From positions 449,117,292 to 449,181,291 of the forward strand of contig CM077115.1 in the NCBI GenBank assembly GCA_039619475.1: a DNA stretch of 64,000 bases, written 5' to 3'. The position numbers and the translations under genes are program-made. Positions 1-13,200 of this stretch are shown one piece after another (positions within the stretch are counted from its first letter, which is position 1; the number at the start of each line of letters is the position of its first letter). The notes under the pieces are model-generated. The model saw only the letters and a program-made list of their open reading frames with translations. It was not told the origin of the DNA and made no database searches. Origin of the DNA: Icerya purchasi (taxonomy: Eukaryota > Arthropoda > Insecta > Hemiptera > Monophlebidae).

Positions 1-1200
1 TATCTGTAACCGCGACCAGCTGCAACAAATTACATCGCAACGATAATATATAAATATTTATTACGCCGGTTATCCATTCTATTTGTAATTTTCTTACATA
101 TAATTCTATTCTCACCCACACCTCACGTAAACGCGAGAGCTGGGGACTAGAGTGACAAGAACAAGGGTTACAAGAAAAGTCTCAAAGATGTTCAAGCGAG
201 AAAAAAAACAAGTTTATTTTTCTTTTCGGAAAAAAAACCGCAAAAAACGAACTCCGAAGCACGCATGCCCAGAGAAAAAAAAATACAAAAAACCATACTC
301 AATTTTGAATTTAAATAGAAAAAATAAAAAAATAAATTTTGAAGCGAGGGGGTAAATGAGCATGCCCATCAGGTCGAAATCAGAACAGATCGAGCTCACT
401 TCTCGCGAATCGGATGCCTCCTGCCTAAAATATTCCAAAGGTAAACATAAATAAATCATCTCGGGTACTCAGCAGCAACCTCGCTAACACACGACACAAA
501 TCTCAATACACGCGTTAACCGCGCTCTATACCAGGTCGGCAACAACAAAACAAGAGAAAAAAAATTTAAAATAAATATACAATCAAATAAAGTCTCAAAG
601 ATCTTAATTCCACCGCGAAAACCAACACAAACTCGTCCAAAACTACCTATATAAACGACGAAATGACTAGAAAAATGACAATACATTCGCAAACTGCGGG
701 AAATCAATAAAAAATGGCCTGACTAGAGCTAATTTGGGGCCTACATTCATCGGATGACTAAATAAATAACCGAAAAATACATAAATATCCGAATAACCAT
801 GTGACGAAATAAAAAAAATGCCTTCTACGCGCTCTACCGGGACGCGGAATCTTCGAAAACCTATTCCATCGGAACCAAACCAACGAAGCGGTACACACCA
901 TCACAACCTCGATCGAAGCAACTCGAGACGCTGTACACCTATCATACCGTTCACTTCCACAACGGCTACTCACGCTCATCCTTAGGCTATTTTTATACTA
1001 AATTTATTTTTATGATCAATTTAAATTTTACATGACTAGAAACGTTTCTTAATTTTGTTTGCTGTATTAATGAGTTTTTTGACTAGACTTGGTTTTGTTT
1101 TACACTTCCACGATGTTACGTCGAATCCGGAAAAAAACGGCTGATCTCTTGCTTTCTGGATTATTTCCGACGATACTTCCAGGACCGGAAACCGCAACAT

Positions 1201-1218
1201 GTCCCTGTTCGGGCGCCA
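1201..1218 (-). other. tRNA-Lys primer-binding site of the LTR element
   Basis: The plus strand reads GTCCCTGTTCGGGCGCCA, the 3' terminus of metazoan tRNA-Lys including CCA, so the minus strand is the usual TGGCGCCCGAACAGGGAC primer-binding site. CCA is added after transcription in eukaryotes and no tRNA body lies to the left, so this is not a tRNA gene. A second partial copy (GGGCGCCA) is at 1328-1335. Confidence 0.88.
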
Positions 1219-1220
1219 GT

Positions 1221-2220
1221 TGATATAAATCGATTTTCTTCCTTCTTGGAGATTTTCAGATGAGGATGGATTAAAATATTATCAAGAAAAAAAAAATATA
1301 AAAAAATATATCGAAAACTATTATTGCGGGCGCCAATAGCAAAAATTACCGGTTTGCTATTACCGGAAAGCTCGGCCTAGCAGAGCTTTAGGCTTTTAAT
1401 CAGAAGAAAAAAAAAATAAATATAACAAAAAAACGACTCGCGAAATCCGCCGTTCGATGGCGGTATCTCTCCCGGTGGAGATATCACGGGGTAACCACGT
1501 GTCCAATTACGAAACCTATTTTTATGAAACGCGTTTATTCACATAAAGTTTACAAAAAACACAAAATTCCGAACATTACGATTAAACAAAAAAACGAAAT
1601 TCTGGTCAAAACTACGGATTATTACAAGCGGAAATTAACGACGACTAGAGTACAAAAGATACACGTGACGGCGTGTTCTTCCGACGACCAATTAAAAAGA
1701 AAAACCACGACGAATCATTACCGACTCGCGTGAACAACCGAATTGATCTCGTTAACAACTCAATTGAATCTGATTATCGATTTACCGTTTCTAGCACGAA
1801 CGAAGATTTTTCGGTACACGATGGGCTATTCCAAACGATATAGTCGATCGCTGAAAATTACCCCGTACCTCATCAATTAACACGCACGCCGATTTTTCTA
1901 GAACATTCTTATAATTATACGTATTTTAAATCGGCTGCTACCCTGTCTCTTCGGGATTTCACCAATTCTCTCGCGACTCTCGTAGCTACACGCTCCGTAC
2001 TTATACGTTTCGACGGTAAACGCGACCGCGATTTCCCCCGCGAAGCCAGTTCACCCCCGCAACACAGCCGACAGAACGGCTGCGTCCGGAATAACCAGGC
2101 TTCTCGGTCGAAATATCTTCTCCGATCGCAATTCACCGTCATTTATGCTGCCCGAGAAAAACCCGAAATGTAACATGAATTAAATCGAAATTATAATTTC
2201 TACCTCGGACAGCATTATCA
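1221..2220 (-). repeat. putative 5' LTR of the minus-strand retroelement
   Basis: This block lies just outside the primer site and is clearly GC- and CpG-richer than the DNA to its right. It contains short perfect stems, for example 1335-1343 with 1353-1361. The outer edge at 2220 is chosen only because TATCA mirrors the TGATA at 1221. The second LTR is outside the window, so length and target duplication cannot be tested here. Confidence 0.45.
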
Positions 2221-4214
2221 GAAACCGTATAAAACGTAATTAAAATGCTACAGCTGCCGAATCCGTCTCAATATATATAGATTATTAAACAAAAAACAAC
2301 AAAACCCACAGTTAATCTCGAAACAATCTATAATGGTAAATTAGCAATATGTGTAACTTTGTGAAAAGTTTAAAAAATATTTTTTTTATAATTTTTTTAA
2401 AATTGTCCGACAAAAGTTAAAGTAATCATGTTGTGTTCAGATTGAATATTCCCCATCAAAGCGAAGCCATTTTTATCGAGTGGCCATTTTGCTAGCAAAA
2501 TAAATTTCTTCGACTTTTTTCAATTTTCCAGATTTGAAACAAACACTTTGAAGTTTATAAGAAAAAAAAAAACTGAAATTGATTGTTTACGCCATTTTTG
2601 AATTCTGCAACATAATTTTAAATGCTATTTCTTAGCTCGGAAGCTAAAGGAAATCAGTTTTCTATAGCTTTTTCTGCATGAGTGTAACAAATCAGGAATA
2701 CAAGTAAATATTATAAAATTTTTGTCGTTATTCTTAACATATATTTAACTTTTTAACTTATTAACCGACTTTATTTATGGCAATGATGAAGCCGGTACTT
2801 GCAGCTCTGGGTTATTTAGTGGTTCATTATAACGGGTTTTTTTCAAATTCAGTAAATAAAGTAATAGAAGTATTTTTGAAACAAATCTGGTTCTGAAAGT
2901 TTAATTGAATTTTAAGAATTCGACATAAGCAAACGTTTTTTTTTCTCCACCCATATGACTTATTTGTAGTTTTCCCTTATTACACGGCGTGAAATACTAC
3001 AAATACAATTTTACCGGGAAAACGGATCTTTTTCCCCTGCAGCAATTCTTGATTTAAATTTATCTCTTATTATCAACTAATTAAATAAACTTTTTCTATT
3101 CTTTAATACACTGATTGTTTTTCTGGGGAGAAAAAAATAGTTTAGCTTATTAGCCAATATTCCATGTACGTTTCAAGAAAAATATAATTGAGGTTGATCC
3201 AATATTAATTTAATAGAATCATTAATCATTAATTAAAATTATTTAATTTTAATCACAAACGTAACCGAAAATAAAAAATAACTAAATTATAATTTTTAAT
3301 TTTCAAAACTATTTAAATGTCTAAAGAAAAAAATTAGTACAACTCTTGTAAAAATTAATTTTAATTCCGAATTATATAAAAAGAAAATAACGTACATCAA
3401 CTGTTACTTTTATTAATATTTTCCCCTTTTTCATGATTGTACTGGTTAAAATTTCTGTTTCTTTTTTCGTTAATTCTGGTTTACACACATAAATAATATA
3501 TGCACATATCATTTTATACATACGTATTAAAATAACTATATAATTTTTATGCCGGGATTATATGAAAACTATGTAACGTTTTTGTATCGATTTATATCTA
3601 ACGTTTAAAAATGACGTAGTCAATCAAACCCGACTCTTTTATAATTTTCACAAAAGACTATCATTTAAGGATCAAGAGAATACCTCCAATTAAGAGGTCC
3701 AAAGAATCTCTTCTAAAGGATCGAGTTATGAATTATAATCGAAAGTGTTTAAATATTATTAGCTAAAGATTGTTATTCGCGAATAAAGGCTGGACAGTAT
3801 AATTTCTTTCTCATGCAGTGATTTATGATATAATCCCCATCGTCTTAGCTTCACGGAATAACATTAGAGACGATATCCGTATGTTAACCTCTCTGACCTC
3901 GCTACTCTCATCGTCTACTATTTCTACAGTAAAAAGTATCCTTATTTTCCTTGATTTTGTATTAGACGGTTTGCAGTATTACGGATAAATATTTAGACGG
4001 GAGAATACAAAATAGAAATCGACGGAAAAGCATAACTTATGGTATTCTTTTGTGAAATATCGCGTTTAGTACAGTTTTACTTTATTTTTTTTTTCTTCTT
4101 TTTTTAAAATTATAATAATAAATTATTTAAAAATTAGTTAAGCAGATGGAAATAAGTATTTTACATAAAATTTGCGGACAATATGAAAACGTGAAAATAA
4201 TTTTAAATATATAC
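2221..4214. other. ATP9 intronic DNA, no feature recognised
   Basis: AT-rich, with long A and T runs. The next ATP9 exon, which should begin with a VALVQWTE-like motif, was looked for on the minus strand here and not found, so this is taken as intron running into the LTR element. Confidence 0.5.
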
Positions 4215-4293
4215 CTCATCCGGACTGGATGCTTGATACGTAATACTTCTATGTTGATTCCCATAAAAACTCGATCGATTCATAACTATTTTT
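4215..4293 (-). CDS. ATP9: ATP9 exon: N-domain start, last exon in window
   Basis: One base completes a Lys codon, then 26 codons (acceptor atttcag, donor GAG|GTATAT) ending [14 protein letters not shown] is the P4-ATPase nucleotide-domain landmark. It is too short to appear as a simple ORF; the frame and motif make it convincing. Confidence 0.88.
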
Positions 4294-7200
4294 CTGAAAT
4301 ATAAAAATACGTACGCAACTAATTTAATTTTAACAAAAATAAACTTCAAAATATTAAATCACCACTTCACATTCAGTTAATATTTTTAATAATGTCTGAG
4401 CTAAAAAATAAAACGCAGAAGCTATAATATAACAAAGGTGCACGTGTTATTTTTACTTTTACTTAACATACACTATCCGGAACACAAAACAGGAAGAGAA
4501 TAATTAGTATAGTAATTTAAATACGATGTTTAGTATATGCAGGCGTGATATCAGTTGTTTTCTTTGAACATCGGAGAAATAAAATAAATGTAAATTACTT
4601 GAAAAATATAAAAAAAAGAAAATTATAATAATAATAATAGATCAAGCAACAGATATCGAAACAATATTAAAATGGCAACAGGATATGTGAACCGGCAAAC
4701 GAATTTAATTAGGTGGCACTGATATTCGGTATCGGACATCGGAACACAAATTAAAAGGAAAATTAACGACAGTAAAATTATGTGTAAAGAAACTACATTA
4801 AACTTGGAAGAATAGAAATATAAAAAATATATGAAAAGTATTAGCATACATGTTGGTAATATAGCATTTAAAAAAAATCTATAAACCGTATACAAACTTT
4901 CGAGATATGGCGATATAGAGAAAACATTTTGCGGTTTTTATTTCACAATCTTTGAACAAAAAGGTACATATTGTAAGTGCTGGGAATTGATAGTCTCGTA
5001 ACCCACGGTTTTCGCGAGGACGGATTAAAGCAAAAAAAGAATCAATAAAGAAAAACACAACTAGCAGAAAATAAAAAAGAACTTAAAACGTTCGATTTCA
5101 ATTTATATCAACGTTATTTTGTTTTAAAATTTTAAAATTACAACATCGAGTACACTACTATACTCTTACATTAATAATAAATTTTTTTTGCTTGAATTTT
5201 TCCTTGATAGAAGGGTTCTCCGATATAGGTAATTAATAATTTTAAACTAGAAAAAAAAAACAGAAATAGTTAATGCACTAGTCCTGTCAAAGGTACGGAA
5301 CCACCCGCTTTATTTTTTGTTTTTATTGTATCGGACAAAACGAGCATTTAATAAACGGAACACCTACTTTTCATCACTTTCTAGAACCGGAGTAACATTA
5401 TGACATAAAGCAATCGCCTTTATCGCTTCGTGTAGTCTGGTATGTTCCGATCGCCGTATTTTTCCAGCATAAGTGGATGGTAAGGTCATCGGATTTGTGT
5501 AATTTAAGCTTGATATATCGTTACCTTGAGTCGCGTTATATACTGCACTCAACTGTTGCGCCACCTAGTCCAAGCAAAGTATAAAAACAACTTATTACAT
5601 TTCATTTACTTCACTATATCCCTTAAAACGAAAGACATTTAGCTGAAAATCGAGCACAAAATGATTTTAATTACTAACAGTCGTGAAGTATAGCTTTCTA
5701 CATATTATTATTTAAAAGTAAACGATTTGAATCTAAAATTTAAACAAAATTTACAGTGTAAAAGAAGATCATGATTGACAGCACCCGGGTAATTGCTGCG
5801 CACAATTACAAATATTGAAATTATAAGAATCAAAAGAGAACATAACAGTTTTTTAAATAATAATAATTTGCAATGCTAACATTCTACTGCAAAAGAGCAG
5901 CTGCGAAGAAAAATATATACTTTATTGAAAGTTTCAGTAAACAAGTGGCAAGCAATTAAAGATCGTGATTTATGAATTACTGATTTACTATAATTCAATT
6001 TTTATAGAAAATCTTATAAACATATTTAACGTTATCTAATCAACTTACAAAAAAAATTGGTTAGTTTGATCAAGTCACCAGCAATTAATTAACGAGAGTT
6101 TACAGAAAATAATCGAATCACTCTCTTTAAAGGTTTGATGATGTAAATTTTTTTTTAAACTGCCTCTAAAGTTGATAACAGAAATGAGATTGGAAATAGT
6201 TAGTGTGTAGAACGTAACTAAACTAATGAAGAAACTGAAAATATAGACTTCAAGAAAAATTTTTTATTGCTCCAGCAAACATTTATTCGCAGCAATGTAA
6301 ATAAAACCCATAGCTGGAACTATTGTAAAGTTGCGCTGAATTGGATTTTTTCTGAACGTATATCAAATTAATGAACATAAATCGAAAAGAAAGCATCCAA
6401 ACAGATATCTCCGTAGGACACAAATTGGTTCATTGAAACTTTTTTATAAACTTAATAGTGAATAAACAGCAAATGGCTGTATTTTCTGATTGTTTTTTTT
6501 TTTTCTAAAATAGTCATTAAATATTTTATGTTTTATAACCTTCTCATGAGCATTTAACTGTTTATACAAATTTGTGCTAGAATTTAGATAAAAAAATACT
6601 AAAACTGTGAAAAAAATTTAAAGAACTGTTTAATTTTTTTTCTTTTTAAAGGTAGGTGCAGGTCGGGCAGTTCCTGACGGCGGGTAACCGGTGACATTTA
6701 AATTTCTAAGAAACTAAACGCGTCGCGTATGTAAAGCGTTGTTGCGAATATGCGTCTTCTAGAGTAGAAACAAATTCAGCTCAGTTGCGGCGTGGGCACC
6801 GAGTAAGTAAACCGTGAGAGAGTGTTTTGTTCCCGCCAAAAAAGTTTCGCCACTCCTAACAAACTGAATTGAAGATTTTCAAACATAACATGAAAGTCTG
6901 TTTAAAATTTTCTATCGTTTAATATCGTTGGAAATAGTATAAATTTACCCCGGTTTTAATAGTATTTGTAACATTTCTTGTACAATTTAAGAGATGTGTT
7001 TTAAAATGTTGCATGATAACGATCGGGTACCTCCGGAGGACATCTTTTTATGTTTTGAATTTTGCAATATTATTTTAACGAACTTCAATTGTTTTGTCAA
7101 CTCGCTTATTTCCGGAAAGTATTTTTAATGGGTGTTACTATTGTTGCCGAGAGACCTGAAATACGACGAAATTTAAGGGAAGAATAAGTGAAAGAGGAAA

Positions 7201-10200
7201 ATAGGATGACTATGTCCGGTGCTACTCGCCGTTTATTGTATCGTTAAAAAAATACGACCAAAGTATAATCGTTACATTTCTTTAAAAAAATGCGATATGA
7301 TTACTAATTCTTAATTAATATGATTAAAGAAGTTTCGAATTATTTTTTATGTTCATAATAAAGATGTATCTTTATTTGCAATTCTTTTAAGCGTCCGGGG
7401 CTACCTGAACTTCCCCTATATTATTATATATTTTATATTACACTGAAATAATTATATTTTTAGAATATTTGAGGGAAAAAAATTGAAACAATGGATCAAC
7501 TAAATTCGATTAAATAACGAATAACTTGCAGATTAACAGCTTACCTGGTTAAACGAATCTTCACTATAGGATACTGTTCCCAAATGCAAACGTTTAAAAA
7601 CCATACAATTTTGGGTTAGGGTACCAGTTTTATCAGTTAACAGGTATGATATCCGTCCTAATTCTTCCGGTATTGTAGTAGAACGAACCACTGTATCTGG
7701 CATTTCCACATCACGTTGCATAGCCCACGAACAAAATGCTTTACCCATATCCAAATTTACCCGTAAACTGTAAATGAAAATTTTAATTTTTATAAGAAGG
7801 TAAAAAAATAAAGCTGAGTGTTAAAATTTGATTTTTCTCCTTCCATTCTTCTATATATTAAGAAGCAAAAAAGGTGTTTCAACACATTTCTTCTACATTA
7901 TATAATTCGCGTAAAATTTATATACGTATAATGTACAACGAACAATTTTACGCTAAATAGAAAATAATTTTAAGAAATAAACAAATCATTTTAAATTGTT
8001 CGATATAATATATATATATATATATATATGTTATGGCGTTTTAGTCATAACCGGGCATAATAGAAAATTATAACATCAATCATTTACCAACGGTATAAAT
8101 AAATTTGTATATGTGAAATATACGAATAATTAAATAAGTTTTTGGCTTACAATTTTCGATAATTTCTGATACCTTGAATATGCTAATTAAATTTTATTCA
8201 GAACATTTTAATTTTAAAAAAGAATCAATTTTTCTTTAAAAAAAAAAAAAAAAGAATTTCTTTTAACCAGTTTTACAACTTTGTCTCTATGTATTAAATT
8301 ATAAGAACAGAAAACCGTATAGACAGGAAAAAATATATCGCACAAATGTTGATGTAGCCACGATCGTTACGGTCGGCACAAAATGATGATGATTATGGTT
8401 GAGCGGTTTCTCGTAAAAAATGAAGTAATTATCACGTTTATTAGAGTTTAAGAAAATATTTATATACGAGATTTAAATCGGGACAAATTAGGACGGCTAA
8501 AAGGAGTCAATTACGGTGGAGGAATTTTGCAAAGCTAATGGTAACAATAAGAACGATCGATTGTCACAAGTCGTTAGATATTGTAATTCAAAAATCAGTT
8601 ATCCAAGCATCGAGGAATACACAGATTATACTCCGGGAAAGCGGGCGAAGAAATAGCACCTGCACGCAAGTTCCGAACAGTGATTACTTTATATTTTGAG
8701 TCTTGACCATTTTTATATATGTTTGTATTGTGAAAATGTTATAATTAAGTATGCGTGCGGCGTCACGAGAGGGCCTTCAATAAACTAATCGTCTTTTCTG
8801 CAATTTAAGCACTTAAAGTCATTTGTGTTTTGTTTATATCTTATATAATAGCTGTCAATATAAATTAAAACAAAATAGTAATTTTGTTTTTTATTGGAGA
8901 CAACTTACGAATGTATATATATCATTTTTTTATAATTAAACAATACATAAAATAATATCATTGATGCATTAGTTTATCAATGTTCGATAAATTCGTAAGT
9001 GACGAATAAATGTAAAAATCATAAACTCACACATATTATTCTTCATATCGGAATACAAAACCATTAGAGACATTCAACTATTATCAAAAATTATAAGGTT
9101 AACCAACAGGATATGCACTTTCCTCTGTACGAAAGAAGCGAATTGAAGTGGTTAAAAAAATTGAAGGACTTAAATGAAACTGACATTGAATCCGGTGATT
9201 TATGTGTTTTGTAAAGGAAAAATGAGATAAATATCGGTGTATTAAGGAAAAAGAGAAATTACATACGGGGAAAAAGTGGAACACCGAGGAGAGAAAAAGG
9301 AAGCGAATGTTGGTACTTGGGCGAAAGGAATAATCAATGCAAACGGAACGATTAAAATAATCGTGGCCTAAAAATGGCCAGTTTGGCGGAAAAAATTACA
9401 ATAATAAATATCGATACATCACTGTAAAATTATTAATAAAGATGTTAATTTACCTAATTGGAATGATGTAGGAAAAAAGAAGAACAAATCGAGATGTGTA
9501 CCTAATCCATGGACCTCCAAATCCTTTTAAACACATCATAACGAGAGCCAGGCAAACTAGAGCAGCAAATAACACCTAAAAATAAAAATTTAAACTTTAC
9601 AAACACATAGAAAAAAAAATGTTCCGTTTGAATAACATTTCAGAATCCCTTCAAGTAATTCTTTTATTTCAGACGGGACTTTAAACAATCAAAATAAACG
9701 TCATTCATCTTCGATTTGAAAATTTCGAATTTCTCTTTTTTGATATTGTTGATGAACTAAACGGATTATTCTGTAAAAATTTATTTAATTCTTTATGGTC
9801 TGCATCGATTAGTTTACGGTCGCAGCAGGCTTTTTGTCTAGCGATATCAAAGAAAAAAACGTAACGAATGCTGATTGAATACTAATCCGGTTTCTACTTG
9901 CTTGTTCTAGGTAAATAGGTAAAATGGTGAAAATCAATGAAAGATTTCTACGATGGGACACTATTTTTCTTAAACTTAATCCAAATTCAAGAAAAATAAA
10001 TTTCAACGGTGTAACGAAGAAGCCCATGGTAGTGACGCAATTTCGAGAGTTGGTTCCAGTCCAAAAACTTATACGCGTTAAAAGAAAAAAAACGAAACAA
10101 AACAAAAGAAAAAACCCAACTTGGGTAGAAATTTAAATACTTACCTTAGTTAGCTGATTAATTTCTATATCTAACAATCCAACTTTACTGCGAGGCTGTG

Positions 10201-13200
10201 AATTGTTCATAACCGATCTCGTCTCCGCACCGGTGTAAACAACAGTTCCTACCGCCGATCCGGAAGCAACAACACAGTTAGCCCATAACGTATTTTCTAC
10301 GTCTAAGCTATCTTCTGCGTGCCCTTCCTACAATTAAAAATAAATATTAATTAGCAGCTAATTACGGAAAAATATTTAAATAACAACAGCGGGGAAGAAA
10401 ATTTTCATAGTTATAGTAGTATTTTCCAATTTATCGTCTTTAACAGTAATTTTAACATGGATATGCCTCATGACTGACCTTAATCTAGAATTTTTTCCGT
10501 CACAAAAGAGTTACGAAATTATTCTTCTTTTATTTGGGTGTGATTTTTAACGGCTGTTTATTCTTCCATGAACACATTAATTATCTTTATATTTCTAGTC
10601 CTAAAAGAATAAACCTTTTAAAATCACTTTCATTGTATAGTTTGAGTGGCGAATCTTATATTTTTACTTGATTATATAAGTCCCTTATTCTTTCTCTTGT
10701 TGGACTGCTGTTCCTGTACATGCGGCAACTCTTCTGAATCTTTTCTTTTAAAACTTTGCCGCACATAAATTTTGTCCGGGAGCACATAAATCTATTCTAA
10801 TTTCTGTCATTCTTTATGAATCTAAATCACTTCCTTCGTTTACCCATAGATCCTACATATTTGGGTTACACCGTTTTTTAATTAAACAGCTTTCCTCTTT
10901 TTCTTTTAAAATAATACCTGCTTATTGCGCAATCTTTTACAACTGGTGTTTTTCTCTCAACAAAATTTTAATCTTATTTCTGTTCGTTTTGGTAATTGTT
11001 TGCCACATATTACCACCTCCGTACTTTTCTCTTATTTACTTCAGTCTTTTACACACTCTTCACGTATTCTATATGCTAGACTATGACAAATTTCTTTCCC
11101 ATTCCGTATAGTTGGATTTGAATTCTATATGGTTTTAGAATCCTTATATTCTAGTCCGCTATAGCCTAGTTGCTAGAGCACTTGACTTCCGTTACGTAGG
11201 TCACGGGTAGTTCCGAATGTAGTCTTGCGTATGTACACCTGCGTTGCATATAATAATTGCCTAGTACACTACCTATATCTGTACAGCTGAGATGTACGAA
11301 TAAGTAGTCGCCGACGCTCAGTATCTGAGTATGGCACTATAAAGAATATTCTAATCATGTCGTTATTTTTACCGATAGCGGTAAGGGGCCTAATGAGGTT
11401 AAGCCTTTTTATGTTTTTCCTTCTCACAATTGTTCTGAATCATTTAAGTTTCCTTCCACTTTGTCTTTAATGCTATATTTACAGCCATACTTCATGCAAC
11501 TCTATTTACTTCTTCTTTCTTGTTCCTTTCTAATAAATTTCTTTTAATATCTGATTCCGAAAGTGTATTAAAAACGTTTTCTACTGTCTTCTTTCGAACC
11601 TTTCAATTTCCTTATTTGCAGTCTAATTCATAATTTATCCCAGTTGTGTTTAATTTAAATAGTTCTACTGTGGATTTCTGCCAAGATTGAGGGAAATGCG
11701 TAGTGGCTGTTTCTTTGGTTTGCTTGAGGTTTCTAACGGTCACTCCCTTCCAAAATTTCTTGCTGACAATATATATCATCTATCTAAACATTTTTACTTT
11801 TTCTTCTCCTTCAGTAATTCATCTGTCTATTCAGCTTTTATCTTCTTCTGTACTTTGAGTTAGTAAGTTTTATTCTCTTCGTCGTTCTCTGAATACTGCT
11901 CTGTACGTTGCCTTGTCTTCCCTTTCTCTCTTTTTCGCTTTTCCTTCACACTTCATCCAGCATTGTCCTCTTCATATTAACGATTCTTTTTTTTCATGTG
12001 ATCCCATCATGTTTTCTTTGAAAGTTCCCAACTTTTCTTTCAGCATTCTCCCTTTTATTCTGAACTTTTGGATCTTAATATTATGCTGCCTACATTCCAC
12101 CATTTCCTTCCTTGCCTGATGTTTCTGTTTTTCTTTATTTGATTTAAAAATCTAAGATATGGTGTTCATTTTGATCTAATCCATAAGTATATCTTCATTG
12201 ATTGGACTGCCGTTCCCAGTTACTGTACCCCCACCGCTCTAAATCACTTTAAAGGTTACCTCATAGCAAAGTATAAATTTTGAAGTGATTTTTGAGGTAG
12301 ATTTCAATTCCATTATTAGATATTTTTGGTGGGTTGGTAATTGATTATATTAAAATTATAGACTGTCTTAAATTTTAATCATGATTTACGTTCTAATATT
12401 AAAGTTTATAAGTCAAACCCTTCCTGGGTTATTAAATTTTATTTGATATTTCTGTCGTTCCTGAATTAATTTATTAGGATTCCAAACCATCATGATTATG
12501 GAACTGTGTTCCCGAAACATGTCGGTAGTTATATAAATAGTTCTTGTGTATATATATATATATATATTTCTGACGAAGTTTAATTTAGTGGTTTTTCAAA
12601 TTCGAATCGACGGAAAAAATTATGGATGATTTGTTTGCAATACGTAATTTCGTGCCACTCTTAATTCGTGTGTATTGTTTCTTCGTCGTAGACATGGCGT
12701 TTCGATTGGAACTGCACTGCGTTACTAATACAGTTCGAATATCAACTTATTGATTTTTATCGATTTATTTTAAAGATGAGAAATGAACGTGATTTAGTCT
12801 CAAACTGAGAATTGGACCCTTGATACTTGAATATACCAATGGCAACAACTTTTCTAGATTGTTGTGCTTTCATAAAAATTATTTTTTTGTTGAATACAAT
12901 ATTAAATTTAAAGCGTGCATCATACATAATTTTTCATTCGAGTATCTTCAACGTTTTTCATTCAATATATTCAACAATTGAAATCGAAAATAAATTTTTA
13001 ACAACGCAGGAAATGAAACTGACGTCGCTATTTTATTTTATGCGATTCATTAATATTTAAACAGTTAACTGAATTAACTTTTATCAATTATTCCACACAT
13101 ATATGTATAGATTATGGCGTGTTTCGTAACTGACGAAAGGGAAGTGCGGTAACCGAGATGCACGGTAGCTCTCTGTTAGCAGCGACAGAATTCTTTTAGT

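Larger units (their letters stand above)
1..2220 (-). mobile_element. LTR retrotransposon, partial, entering from the left edge
   Basis: The minus strand carries an 18-base primer-binding site complementary to the 3' end of tRNA-Lys including its CCA (1201-1218). This places the internal region at 1-1200 and one LTR to the right of 1220. A two-base gap (1219-1220) separates the site from a plausible LTR end that starts TGATA on the plus strand. A matching TATCA lies at 2216-2220, so an LTR of about 1.0 kb is proposed; that right boundary is an inference from these short inverted ends and from the drop in GC after 2220. No gag or pol domain was recognised in 1-1200, which would be the leader. 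The element is in the same orientation as the ATP9 gene, presumably inside its intron. Confidence 0.72.

Noticed and set aside
758..979. 73-codon minus-strand frame as a gag gene
   Set aside because: Composition is Arg/Phe/Cys-rich without any zinc-knuckle or capsid motif; treated as a chance frame in the LTR element leader.
1201..1218. tRNA-Lys gene fragment
   Set aside because: Only the last 18 bases are present and they include CCA, which nuclear tRNA genes do not encode; a retroelement primer site explains it better.
4623..4895. 90-codon hydrophobic minus-strand frame as a membrane protein or ATP9 exon
   Set aside because: Sequence is low-complexity Leu/Ile/Phe from AT-rich DNA, matches no ATP9 segment and lacks splice sites in phase.
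9099..9284. 61-codon minus-strand frame between ATP9 exons
   Set aside because: The exons on each side join directly in phase (PIS-LR), leaving no room for an extra exon; composition looks random.
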